DNA of 64,000 nucleotides, from contig JAVHZZ010000009.1 in the NCBI GenBank assembly GCA_036250195.1, positions 95,217,771 through 95,281,770 on the forward strand, written 5' to 3'. The position numbers and the translations under genes are program-made. Positions 34,563 through 45,738 of the stretch are shown in pieces (within the stretch, counting starts at the first letter, position 1; each line of letters begins with the position of its first letter). The stretch is from Mixophyes australis. Its lineage: Eukaryota; Chordata; Amphibia; Anura; Limnodynastidae. The notes under the pieces were generated by a model. It was not told the origin of the DNA and made no database searches. It worked only from the letters and a program-made list of their open reading frames with translations.

Positions 34563-34831
34563 ACTACCTTCACTTGTCCTTTGTCCATACAGTTCCTCGT
34601 GTATTACTACATCCATATTACCAGTGCTGCTAGTCATAGACTTTCCTGAGCATCTCCATCATCTGCTATTTCCTGTTCCGTGATCACCCTGCTACCAGAG
34701 TACCATATTACCACCTATACTGCTCTGGTAAGCCTATCACCTGGTGATCCCTGGGTAAAGACTCCTAGTGCCCGTGACACTTCAATTATAGAAGCATTTT
34801 GTAGCAATTGATTGAAATGCTGTAATGTATT

Positions 34832-34832
<1 letters not shown>

Positions 34833-34861
<29 letters not shown>
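34833..34861. repeat. (TA)n microsatellite
   Basis: About 13 TA units, abutting the 3' end of the inverted dispersed repeat. Confidence 0.9.
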
Positions 34862-34862
<1 letters not shown>

Positions 34863-35238
34863 CAAGTAAACCCGTGTATGATACTCATGCATTCTAGTCA
34901 AATCAAGCTACTTAAGGTGTTAAAAAGGTTCTTGTCATGCATTTGGGCCTAGCCCAGGCCTCAACCACCAACCACTCCCAACTGTCACTTCTCCTTCAAG
35001 AAATATATATTTTTTTTTAAAATCTTTATAAACACTTTTAACAATTAACAAATTAAATTAACAAATTAAAAACATCTTAGTATACCAAATTTCAGCCCTT
35101 TCTGAATTTTTTTTTCCACACACACTAAGAATTTAGTAGGTCAGTGTATAACCCCGCCCAGCAGGTGGCGCTGCAGCTTGGTTTTATTTTTTCCACACAG
35201 ACAGACTAACACACGCCACTAGACATTTATATTATAGA
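34862..35238 (-). repeat. dispersed repeat copy 2 (see 6349-6766)
   Basis: Reverse complement of copy 1: ACAAGTAAACCCGTG at the 3' end, CAGCAGGTGGCGCTGCAGC in the middle, and ATTATAGA at the 5' terminus (35231-35238). It lacks the extra duplicated GGAGTGGTTGGTGG block of copy 1. The shared termini and the TA tail at both define the element ends. Class uncertain. Confidence 0.72.
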
Positions 35239-36699
35239 GATATATATATATTACTATGGATATTTTTAATCCTGGCTCTTTTTTTAATGTAACTTGGATT
35301 GATACTAGTATAATTGTTTTAATTTTTTTCACAGATGGCACATCATAAAAAATTTAAGGCCTCATAAAAGGGGCTGTTGAACAAAATAACGACTTGTGTT
35401 TTGATGACTGTTTTGAAATTTGCTGTTCTTGTCTAAGTTTTTACACTGTGAGAAAACACAGCAACATCAGTGTGAAATTAGTGCCAATGTCTGAATTTTT
35501 ACTCATTGCTGATGGGTAAAATCATTAGACATGCATAGAGCATGGTGACTTGTCTTCTGAATAATTTCAGACCATTGCAATATACAGTATGATCTCCTGC
35601 TGATGCTATTAGGTTTTCTCTGTCACATAGTTCAGTACTGAGAAACCACCTGGGAATTAGCCCTCTTTCTAACCTACAGATTTAAGAGAAATCATATACC
35701 CCAACTCCGAAATTTTAAACCATAGATAAGTCAACAAATGTATTCTTTATTTACACAAAAGCCATATTTAAAACAGATGCATTAAAATGCATAAAAGCAT
35801 TTGTAGCTGAACATTCCGCTCAAAGGCAATGTAGCAAACAAACAAACAAAAAACCTTGAAATGTCCATATCATATAAAAGTTGAAGTTATTAATAGCACA
35901 TATTCTATTGCTATGCAGATGATTATTATTGAATTAATAATAATAAAAAAATAAAATGATACGCTTGGTATAGAGGTATATTAGGAGGAATATTAAAAAG
36001 TAGCGAAAATGGTAAAAATATGAAATAGTTACCTATTTGGTTTGTGCTTGTGTTCACAAACATTAACGTTTAATACAATAGTATGGAGTTATATATAAGA
36101 GCTTATTCACTACATAATACACTGTGCTGTAGTGAAACTTTGAGTACATGCTTTGAACATTCTGTTAAAAGGAAGGACAAAGGTTTTGTCTACTTTTTAA
36201 CAGGCATCGTTCTTAACACCCATGTGTTGCATTCTGCTCCATACTATTGAATGGTGAAACACTGTTTCTGTAGTATACATACCACAATACAGATGTGAAG
36301 AGCAAGCATCGCCACTAATACATATAATACAATATAAACAATACATATACCACTGAATCTGAAAATGTTAATTCACTGTGGTACAGTTGTTGTACTTTAA
36401 GGACATATTTTGAAAAACTTGATTATCTAATACTACTGTCAACATTATTTGTGTTAGTTGATAATTCATTTTTATTATACCAATTGAATGGAAACGAAAG
36501 AATTATAAACATATGACTAAACTGAAACAGTGCACCCATTAGGCATATAAAATAGTCAGATAGAAGAACATTCTACTATAATTAAGACAGGAAGAGCCTT
36601 CTTATGCTGCTTATTTCTCGGTAGAGGCTATAAATTAACTTGTTTTAAACATAAATAACTCCCCAAGTTAGTTCATAACCTGTACAGAGAGAGGACAGA
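35239..36699. other. unassigned AT-rich stretch
   Basis: No gene or element recognised; some of 35260-35350 may be 3' sequence of the PLE. Confidence 0.4.
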
Positions 36700-37440
36700 A
36701 AATTATATCAAGCATATCTATATAATCCAAATGGCAATACTTTATAGTGAAAGAGCTCTTCTGGAACAGAGAAGGCTGTTTTTTCTTTTTCAGCTGTTGA
36801 TAAGTGGTACCTGCCAAAAACATTTTGTCAATTCAAGTGTGGTGATGTCTCTGGCTGTTCCATTTTTTCTTCCTTCCTTGGAAATAGCCTCACGCTGGGC
36901 TCCGGTTATCCTATATGGTTTTAAGTTGACCTTGACCCCTTGTTCTGTAACTATGTCATGTTTTATTATGGCATATGGTCCGGGAAGCTCAGAAAATACA
37001 TCCCTGTTTGTTATGATGAACTCCTCATCCTCGCTCTTTTGGGCTGCTGACAGTGGGCCTGATTCATTAAGGAAAGTACTCATTTTTTTCACTTAAGTTT
37101 TCTCCTGGACAAAACCATGTTACAATGCAAGGGGTGCATATTAGTTTATTATTTTTCACATAAGGAAAATACTGGCTTTTTTTTACCTAGATTAACTTTA
37201 AATTTCAGTGTACAAATAAACTATCAATTATTTGTGTGCTACATGAAAAAACAGACAGTATTTTTCTTATGTGCAAAATAAAAATCTAATTTGCAATCCT
37301 AACATTGCAAAATGGTTTTGTCCAGAAAACTTAAGTAAGAAAACTCAATTTCTTGCTTAACTTTCATTAATGAATCAGGCCTAGTGTCTCTGATACCATT
37401 ACTTCATGAATTAATGAGGATTGAGTCATTGGTGGGCCCG
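36700..37440 (-). pseudogene. Ty3/Gypsy pol fragment, split by a MITE
   Basis: On the minus strand SEDEEFIITNRDVFSELPG and YAIIKHDIVTEQGVKV, then LKPYRITGAQREAISKE, are the linker and RT N-terminal blocks of Ty3/Gypsy pol (PDVFSxLPG, HxIxTxPG, PYRxPxxxR). After an internal deletion comes LTKCFWQVPL (RT block with the DLTKGYWQVPL form, Asp and Gly lost), then degenerate sequence like the FGLYQ-MPFG region with stops (to about 36720). The upstream part continues beyond the MITE at 37386-37440 (TQSSLIHEVMVSETL). No protease, integrase or LTR is attached. This is an old retroelement fossil. Confidence 0.82.
37055..37382. mobile_element. MITE, GGGCCTGATTCATTAAGG family, inside Gypsy pol
   Basis: The ends GGGCCTGATTCATTAA and TTAATGAATCAGGCCT are inverted repeats. 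Flanking AGT (37052-37054 and 37383-37385) is a 3-bp target duplication. Without it the Gypsy frame reads through. The interior has an inverted pair built on CTCCTGGACAAAACCATG and GGTTTTGTCCAG. 328 bp, no gene. Confidence 0.88.
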
Positions 37441-37898
37441 ATTCAGCTGCCAGAGCTAACCTACCGGGGTTTTAGCAGGTTTACATAGTAGATTTGCTCA
37501 GGCTTTCTTTTTGCTGTTACACTTTGTCGAAGTCGTATAATTGGATGAGCGAAAGTATATTGGTTAATATTGTTTTACTGTGCGATTGCGATCAGTATGC
37601 ACATAACACGTGCACGGCGCGATCGCATGATAAAATACACACCCTTTTCACTCGCACTCTCACATTCATTTATTAATATATTTTATATTATAATGGTTCC
37701 ATTGCCCAGTGATTTATGAGCAGATGGTATTTAAGTTATAGTTATATATATTTTAAGGTTATATGTACACTTTAGTAATATTTAAGGTTCAGGTTGCAGG
37801 AACTATTTCATGTTTAGTATCATTTTAATCCCCTATTCATCAGCAGTTGTCCGGTTCATTCGCCGAAGAGATCGCACATTGCATACTCTAGTTAGCGA
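37441..37898. other. unassigned stretch
   Basis: No gene or element recognised. Confidence 0.4.
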
Positions 37899-38560
37899 TG
37901 TTAGGGAATAAATGTTTAAAATGTTACTGACTGTGTATTGTGAATAAACTAGCTTAAACTGGTTTCTGGGTGGGAGAATCATCTGGAATGTTGACCCTCA
38001 CTCCTGGAGGGGGTTGTTTGAACTGGCCTATGACCTATTTACAATGGACCCTCCCAAAGCCTGGACCTATAGAAGCAAGCCATGTCATCTCTATTGTCTA
38101 CTCTCTAGCACTGAGTGTATATATACAAGCTCCCTGGGACCAGCTAGGCCAGTCATTCTCTGACCACAGTATTCTGGAGTGAAGTACTGTAATCTGGTAC
38201 CAGAGCAGCGCAGCTAGCGCAGGCATGTGCAGGCGAGCGCAGCGGTATGTATGTATCTTTGGTATCGGCTGTACTGTATTATAATTACGTATTGAATTGC
38301 TAAAACTTTTACATCTGCTAAATAAATTGTTTGTGCTTTGGAAACACAAGAAATCACTTAGACAATGCTTATTGGAAAACAATAAAATTACCATGCTTCT
38401 CTCTCCATCCATAAACCCCAGGAACCTTCTCTGGCTCTTCATCAAGCCTATAGTCCTTCAGCAACTCACAACTATTACAGACTTACATTATCCTGGGGTT
38501 TCAAAAGTAATAGGAACCTAGGTGAAATATACCGGTTTTGATATACCACACCAGTGACTT
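37899..38560 (+). mobile_element. possible LTR fragment
   Basis: Begins TGTTAGGGAATAAATG, with a TATA-like GTGTATATATAC (about 38117), repeated CAGCGCAGCTAGCGCAGG-type sequence (38205-38245) and an AAATAAATTG signal near 38320. Such an order fits an LTR promoter and polyadenylation region, and a Gypsy fragment lies nearby on the other strand. I could not find CA-ending terminus plus target duplication, so this remains tentative. Confidence 0.4.
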
Positions 38561-38562
38561 TG

Positions 38563-38566
<4 letters not shown>

Positions 38567-38614
<48 letters not shown>
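38567..38614. repeat. (TA)n microsatellite
   Basis: About 24 uninterrupted TA units. Confidence 0.95.
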
Positions 38615-38617
<3 letters not shown>

Positions 38618-41609
38618 TTACTATTTTTATTTCTTATTCTCTGTACATGCAATATAGATGCGCACAAATTTAAATAAATTGTGCAGGCATAGCTCCCATT
38701 CAAACAGCATATTGTAGACTAAACGGGGCATCCATCATATCCTGTATACCATTCTCTTTTTTATTTTACATGTGCACTATGCATATATTAAGATGGAATG
38801 TAGCATTTGATAGAATAAGAATTAAATGGGGCACAGGACAAGTCAGTGTTTGCCTCTGTGAAGTTCCCATTCTATGTGTTTTGCCCCTCTGCTAAATCCT
38901 GCACGCGCAGGTAAGGCGGCTGCAGAATGCATGAAAGTGGGAAGGAATGCATTAGTCCTATTGTAAAGCTTTCCTTAAAAACTGACTATATATGTATATT
39001 ACCCTGGACAATTCACACCCTCTTCAGATAATTCATGTTCCTCAAGCGTGCAGCATTCGTCACACAGAAGCAAACACTGATAATTTAACATTTCTGCTTC
39101 CCAGTTAAACCCACATCAGTTGATTTTTGACAATATTTCTCTCAAATACTTATTCAAGAACTGGAGGCAAAAATTAAAAGAGTAGAGATAAAAATAAATA
39201 AATCGTACTATAGAGTTTGACATTTACTCTTGAATACTTACAAATTTGACTTGAATTTGTTATAAGCAGAGATAAATGAGTTAATTTCTTAATTGTTTTT
39301 TTGTTAAAATTATCAGTATTGAAACAACACCTCCCATCCCAGCTTCTGCTGTAATGTCAATTATTTTAATAGATCTATAGTGTTTAAGAGGTTAGGACAC
39401 TTGTCCTATTGGTCCACATACACATCACTGCTTTCTCACATTCTCGCCACATTACACATATATCCCACCACCTTTTATTTTTGTTTGGTGGACAGAAGAG
39501 ATTGTGACATTTTATTGCAAATTGGCTTAATTGTAGTTTGTACATAAATGAAGCCTAAGAGCTCAGTTCAGCTTATTTGTATAAAACATAAATTTGTTTT
39601 CCAAGCACAGATGGAATATCTAATAATAGAGGCTTAAACTACAATATTTTTAAATATATTTAAATGTGCATATGCCTTTAAAATTATTTCTAAATGGCTA
39701 TTTTACATTTGGCTTGTTATGAATTCATCCATTCATATTTTTCTGCTGATTCACATATTCAGATATGTTCTGTAGCAAACCATAGCACACGATAATCAAC
39801 TCTGGAATTCCATTTAATAAAATGTTTTAATTTTTTTAAACGTTAGTTGTAGAGAAGAAAAGTCCATTACATACTTTATTGCCACTGGGAATATCTGTAA
39901 GTAATTAAACATTAATTGGATAGGTTTCCTATTGCTTTAATAAAATAACTAGCAATCTAATCTATACGGACTAATGAAAATAAGCCTAGGGCTTCTAATT
40001 GGAGGCCCATGCATACTTAATTTTCTGGTTAAAATCACTATATTAATATTTACATAAATTCCAAAAGCAGCATCTATGGTGGGTTCCATTTCCAGTTGCA
40101 GTGAAAAGGTTCTTTCCCTAGAAAAAGAGTGTCTCTGTTCCTTTAGGTTTAAAAACACTCCTTAAGTAGTTTTTATAACACATTCCTGTGTTTAGTATGT
40201 GATCCTTCTCACTGTAGATGTATTTGAACCTAGGTAGTTTTAAATGCATGGTTCAAGCAAATGAGCTTCCCATCTTCAAGCAAAAATCCCTTCCCAAGGG
40301 ACACAAGAATAGGGCAGAATTGTGAAATATACAAGCTTTATTAAAATAAAATAAAAAATACAAAATATTTGCGGTTGGCGTGAAGATTCTTTGGCCAGGG
40401 AACTCATAATTCTTCAAATTACCTGAGAAAACACCGTCAGCAATGGAATTACCGCTTCCCATATATAGCAACACCCTACCTCAATTCACTCCCAACATAA
40501 ATCAATTCATCTGTAGCATCAGACAAGGACTCCAAGCTGACACTAACATCATATTGCCTCACTAGTTATATGGACATTGGAGGCCATCATAAATGAAAAG
40601 GCAAAGAATTTTAAGCCCTATCCACAAAATTAGCTACCCACCCCCAAAAGCCCATTATTCGTTAGACCTCTATGGCCTAATGAAATTATTTGAGTATCAA
40701 CAACTCATCATAACTGCATCTTGATTCAAGTTAAACCTTAAAGTAAAAAATCTTTACATGAAACAATATTAGCCCTTACATCAAGGGTGTCATGGTGCTG
40801 ATGGCTCATAGGAGAGAAATATTTAGCTGGGGAAACTCTCAGAGACACAACAATTCCAGTCATGCCACTTACCCCAGTGAGTACGGGTTGTGAGGGACAA
40901 GAATGAAGTTATCGGGTTGAAGAAGGTAGGATTGTCAAGAATGAAACCAAAGTTGATGGGTTGGAGAATGTAGAATCACGTTGGACGAACCAAACTCTAT
41001 GAACACACAAACAAAACAAGACTTTTTAAAGCACCATCAGAGAAATGGTTTTCCAACATTTCTTGGGCAAATGTTAGTTGGAGTTCATGCCCCATACAGA
41101 TGAAGGCTCTTAGTCCCGATTGACTGGACCATTAGCAGAAGTGCTGATTACAGTAAGTCATAAAGAGTGTTGCAGTTATTAGCTATTGATGGTGCATTGC
41201 CACATGTCATCTGTAGTCTATATTGTGGAGGATACTCACATGTTACATTTGTCAGTGTTGATCGTGCACTGCCACCTATCGTTTGCAGCTGGTATTACAG
41301 TCCCTCACAAAGGGAAGAAAATAGGTTTCTTTTTATAAAAAACAAACCATGCTGATTTCAAAGACCAAAAGAACTGAGACAGCAAGAAGGGCCCAATTAT
41401 TTGCAAGGTATCAAAAGGACACTGAGGTGTGTCATCAGTTCCTGGACACCCCAGTAAGCAGTAAGTCAATTCAAAATTTAACTGAAAGATTCTAAATGGA
41501 AACAAAAGGATGAACCCCATTAGTAGGCAAAGGTCAAAATAAAATTCTGCTCCAAATTTAAACCCAAAAAAGTAAAAATTTCAGGTTTTACAGAAAGCAA
41601 CCAGAAATT
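38615..41609. other. unassigned 3-kb stretch
   Basis: AT-rich to 40200, then mixed. No conserved ORF motif, tandem array or clean terminal repeat found. Parts of 40800-41300 may be retroelement leader sequence, but I see nothing decisive. Confidence 0.4.
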
Positions 41610-42349
41610 TGATTCAGCATATTGGTCTTCACCAGCGCTGTCCAGCATAACACAGTAGGTCCATTACTCTGGTGTGAAACCAGAAGAATGGCATGACAAG
41701 CGCTAACCCCGATTGCCGCAGGCAGACCCAGAGGTGTGGAGTCTAACAAGTTCTCTGGTATTCACCAAGAACCGCCGCAAGGCAGGATTGACTTTGCTGC
41801 CAAGAACTCTCAGGTTGCAGTCCACTGGGCTGCCTCAGAGTGTAGTACTGCGGTGAGAATAGACAATACAGCAGGAACGTACTGCGGAGCAGATTAGGCG
41901 GTAAAGAGTAGTGTATGGTTCACTTGCGATAGAGCCATACAAATGTAAAGCAACACTCGGAATCAAGGGAGAGCCAGATTCGGTACACAGTATATTAGAC
42001 AGGTGAATGGTCAGCACAAGAAATGGTTCAGTACACAGTGTATTAGACATGAGAACAGTCAGCACAGGCAATGGCTTGGTACACAGGAGAATCAAGCATG
42101 GATCTTCCAGAGGAAAGAGACTGGAGCAAGCACAGTCCTGGAGTCAAACGCACTGCAACACAGTCCTGGAGTCAGATGCACTGCAACAAAGTTGCTCTGA
42201 CACTAAGCAAGTGTCAGAGTGCTGTTTAAGTACAGGAGCAAGTTTGAAAAGCCCGCCCCGGCCAGCTGTCACGTCAGCCAACACCCAGAAGTGCCAGCAT
42301 GTCACGCAAGTGAGATAACGCTGAAACCAGGACGTGTAGATTCGTAACA
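41610..42349 (-). mobile_element. probable LTR and leader of a Gypsy-like element
   Basis: On the minus strand it starts TGTTACGAATCTACACGTCC at 42349 and runs through GC-rich promoter-like sequence. It includes two tandem duplications: CACAGTCCTGGAGTCA units at 42138 and 42161 (plus-strand wording), and three ~46-bp units with TACACAG...TTAGACA and GTCAGCACA at 41981-42110. This resembles anuran Gypsy LTR/leader sequence in layout. No paired LTR, target duplication or gene was found. Confidence 0.45.
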
Positions 42350-42529
42350 TGACCTTCCTCCCATAAGGACATCAGAAGCATCTCCTCCAGCCCAAGGTCC
42401 ATATCCAGCAGTTGCCACGCATACCTACAATTCTAAAAAACTTGATTGGAGACAAAACACAAGAAAAAAAATCTCAAAGTAGGACTCCAAAGTGGTGTCA
42501 AGAATCCTACATCTATCTTTCACTTCACA

Positions 42530-43025
42530 GCTGATGGAATTTCACTGAGATGCAATAAGACGATTGCTGAGTTGAACTCTCAAACAGTATTTAAACCTGC
42601 TCTCTGTCATTCTGTGCCATCAGCTTTGCTGTTCTGAGCTCCTGAGTGTGTTGTCCTGATTACTACTTGACTCTCAATTATTGACCCAGATTGTTCCTGT
42701 TTTTGTGAGACTTGATCATGACTTTGTGCGGCACTAACAGATTTGTTTTGACTTTAAGCCTTCCCTGACTATTCCCCTGTCTGCTGATTCTGTTTGTTAC
42801 CTGTCCTGCTGACCTCTGCTAGTCTGACCAATCTGTCTTCTGAGCTACTACCGTGGTGTTTTCCCCGCCATGCTAAAAGCCAGTTTGGTGGACTCTGATC
42901 TGGTTCCTACATGCAGACAAATCCATCACTCCTTACGGTGGGCTCAGATGAATACTGGTAGTAACTTAGACTACTCACCACTGCTCTCTGGCTAGCTGGT
43001 GTTGTGTCCTCAACCGACACTATGT
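42530..43025 (+). mobile_element. possible retroelement leader sequence
   Basis: A pyrimidine-rich, CCTGCTGACC- and CTGACT-rich stretch with no ORF motif, similar in style to LTR leaders. Weak evidence only. Confidence 0.3.
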
Positions 43026-44704
43026 CTTGATATGTGTTTTTTTCAGCTCCTGTGGCAACAGAGGTAAGTCACACCCACATATGTTATACACTACTACACA
43101 ATCCTACATCAAGAGCCACCCACCCTTGGAAAGGGCTTCTCCAGTCATGTTCCCCTCCTCTCATCTTACAGGAAAGTGGTGGTGCTGAAAATGTTTTCAA
43201 AGAACTCAAATGTGAACGCGTCCTAGTCATTCAGTTGCTTGAAACAACAAAAGGCTCCCTTCTCATGACTTACAGAAATTACTCAATTTTTAGTAGTAGT
43301 GTATGCTCTAGAGAAAAAATATTATATTAAAATATTATTAGATGCCCAGTGAGGTATAAACCACCAGGTTAGACATTACTTACATTTTACGGCTTCTCAA
43401 CACCTGTTGCCCAGGAACAAGATCTAAGCTGAGCTTTCTAAAGTATAGTCACCCAACTGTAAAACATACCATACAATAAGCTCTGTGGTAAGACATTGCT
43501 TATAAAAATTGTACAACCTGAAGTATTGTATATTGTAGAATCCATGGGATGTGACCTACCTTTCTCATCTTCATTGAGCTAACAGTCACCTCATAGGGAA
43601 TATGGAATATTTCTTGGCACTGAAAGGGTTACAGTTTTCACCCTCATGTTTGTGATTTCGTAATGGAACCCTAACAAACTCATTGTGTTGGCTAATTTAT
43701 ATTCACCTAATACAAAGGGGCAGCAGAGCAACAAATTATTTTTTTAATATTTGCTCTACAAATGAGCTATTTGCTGCTATGTAAGAAAATATGTAAATTA
43801 CTGCCATCGTGACATTTCTAGGAGAATAATTATTTCTTGATAAGCTTTGAGTCATTTCCACAACCAGCCATTTGCCTGTGTTCTGCCAATGCATGGCAAT
43901 AATTGACATACTTATAAAATAATAGTTGAGTTCATAATTACAAAATATATTACTAGGTCATAAAATGAAAAGGAAAATTTAAAACAATGTTATAAATTCT
44001 ATATTGGTATGTGTGTAACTAAATGCATGAAATACTGAATACTGTCACTGGTCTTTTTTACATGTATTTAGCAGAATATTACTTTACTACAGCTATGTCT
44101 AGTTTTATATATGCAGTTATGCAAATATTAATATTGATGATGATCAATATGCATTGCAATGCCCTCTAGTGGCAAATTGGTGAATAAAATATCAATGAAT
44201 TAGAGAGCAAAGTGGCACAAATATAAATCTGCAATTTTAAAACTACCATGGGGATCATGGCATTGCAAATATTAAACTTGAACAAGCATTAAAAATATCC
44301 AGTGTCACTGGCTATGGCCATAAGATCAGACTCAAGTACTTGTGGAAAGGGACTTGTGAATATGGAAACCACTATCATAATAGTGCACATAGCAGCAGTA
44401 ACAATCACTACAAGATCCAAGGGCCCTGGGGACCCAGATGTGATCTCCTTGTGCTACATGTGCTCAGAACAGGAAAAATACAAAAAGAAATAAGGCGGAA
44501 TAGATAAAAAGACTACAAACTATGGGGACAAGGGAGAAGACAAGACAAAAGGGGCAGATTTCGGAGAGAAACTGAATGACAAAGTCTGTGCAATGTGTTT
44601 GCACAGACTTTTAGTCTTTTAGCGAGTGTGTTAGCAGATTTATCATATTGCAGAATTGCACCTAGGCGAGGTAGAGACTGAGAGGCATTTTATTTGCACA
44701 CCAT
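43026..44704. other. unassigned stretch
   Basis: One short hairpin is notable: AAAGTCTGTGCAA with TTGCACAGACTTT (about 44580-44612). No gene or element family recognised. Confidence 0.4.
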
Positions 44705-45297
44705 GATTCATCAAGAAAAGAAAGTCCTGACTCATGCCATATTTTTCGTTAAATTTCTCTGTGCGTGCTTAGAAATAAACTATGCACTGGTGAATGGAAG
44801 TGCAAACAATTCATGTGCGAATGCAAATGACACTTCAGAAAGCCTACGTTTTTGAAAGGTGAAACGGGGGATGGAAGTGGCGCACATAGACAATGTTGCG
44901 TAAGAACGTGCAAAGGTTGAGCGCATGTACATTCATCTGATTCAAGCTCTGGGCGTGATCTGGTACGTGCTTTTAGCTGTATCACTTACACCAGCTGCAG
45001 GTCAGGTGGAAGTGCTCATTGATAGTGTTGACGGTCACATATGCATGCCAGAACTTATGTTTGCAATTAAGAGCAAGTGTAAAAATGCATTTTATGTATA
45101 GTAGGTATTAGGGCATTCCGACAGATGTATTTCATGTTTGGGAAAAAAAATATGTTTTGTTTTATATAATTTTATTAATGGTTATAGTATTTAATTTTTG
45201 TTTACATGCCTTCTTTATATTTCTCATATGCATTGTGTGTATTCTGCACTCTGTATTCTGATGTGTTTCTCTGCATATGGCAACTGCCATATAGCCC

Positions 45298-45583
45298 CAG
45301 GGCCATCTTTTCCATTGGGCACAATGGGCAGCTGCCCGGGGGCCCCACAGGCAAGGGGGCCCCCATAGGCACGGCTCTTAATGAGAATAAATAATCCTGC
45401 AAAAGAAAAAAACCTGCAAAATAAACCTACAAGGGTCACTGAGCAAGTACATCTATCTAGCTCTATGTCTATATCTCTATATCTATATCTGTATCTGTAT
45501 ACATCTATATATCTATATCTATATCTAGGGGCCCCGGTGCACTGCTTTGCCCGGGGGCCCATAATGTTGTTAAGATGGCCCTG
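45298..45583. mobile_element. hAT MITE, CAGGGCCATCTT ends, 8-bp TSD
   Basis: CAGGGCCATCTT and AAGATGGCCCTG are terminal inverted repeats. The flanks TATAGCCC (45290-45297) and TATAGCCA (45584-45591) match at 7 of 8 positions. Subterminal GCCCGGGGGCCC motifs also pair. An internal (CTATAT)n tract at 45450-45527 has expanded the element to 286 bp. Confidence 0.9.
45450..45527. repeat. (CTATAT)n microsatellite
   Basis: Imperfect CTATAT/CTATCT/CTGTAT units inside the hAT MITE. Confidence 0.88.
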
Positions 45584-45738
45584 TATAGCCAGAGTATACG
45601 TATATATGTTCAAATAAAAACATTTCTTTAGAATCATTTGTATTTGAAAATGGACGTACAGGCGTGTAATTTATGTTCATTTTTTTAAAAAAACGTAAAT
45701 TGAATTCAATTTGCGCTCCTTGATGAATCAGGCCCCAT

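Larger units (their letters stand above)
33068..34779 (+). mobile_element. solo LTR, 1,712 bp, with 5-bp target duplication
   Basis: Begins TGTCACTCACCGG and ends CCCGTGACA, so the TG...CA ends sit in a TGTCAC/GTGACA inverted repeat. CTTCA flanks both sides (33063-33067 and 34780-34784). No internal coding domain is present, so this is an LTR left after recombination between two LTRs. The length is large for an LTR. The interior holds degenerate tandem blocks (GATTCCTATCCGCT recurring at about 33430-33600) and two hairpin arrays. Probably Ty3/Gypsy or another 5-bp-TSD class; it has no gene to settle this. Confidence 0.88.
44705..45735. mobile_element. non-autonomous element with 3-bp CAT flanks, hAT MITE nested inside
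   Basis: The right end TCCTTGATGAATCAGGCCC (45717-45735) is the same TIR as the small GGGCCTGATTCAT MITEs. The left starts at GATTCATCAAG (44705), as if the terminal GGGCCT were lost. CAT flanks both sides (44702-44704 and 45736-45738). The interior matches 24532-24893 and 50780-51482 (ATTCAAGCTCTGGGCGT, CACCAGCTGCAGGTC, CATATGCATGCCAGAACTT). About 737 bp excluding the nested MITE. No ORF. Confidence 0.75.

Noticed and set aside
34371..34637. repeat peptide (QWSAVASCTTA and variants) on the minus strand
   Set aside because: Comes from the hairpin array; the variation follows RNA pairing and not codon structure.
45224..45637. 137-codon ORF with YRYRYID repeats
   Set aside because: Translation of the (CTATAT)n tract inside a hAT MITE.
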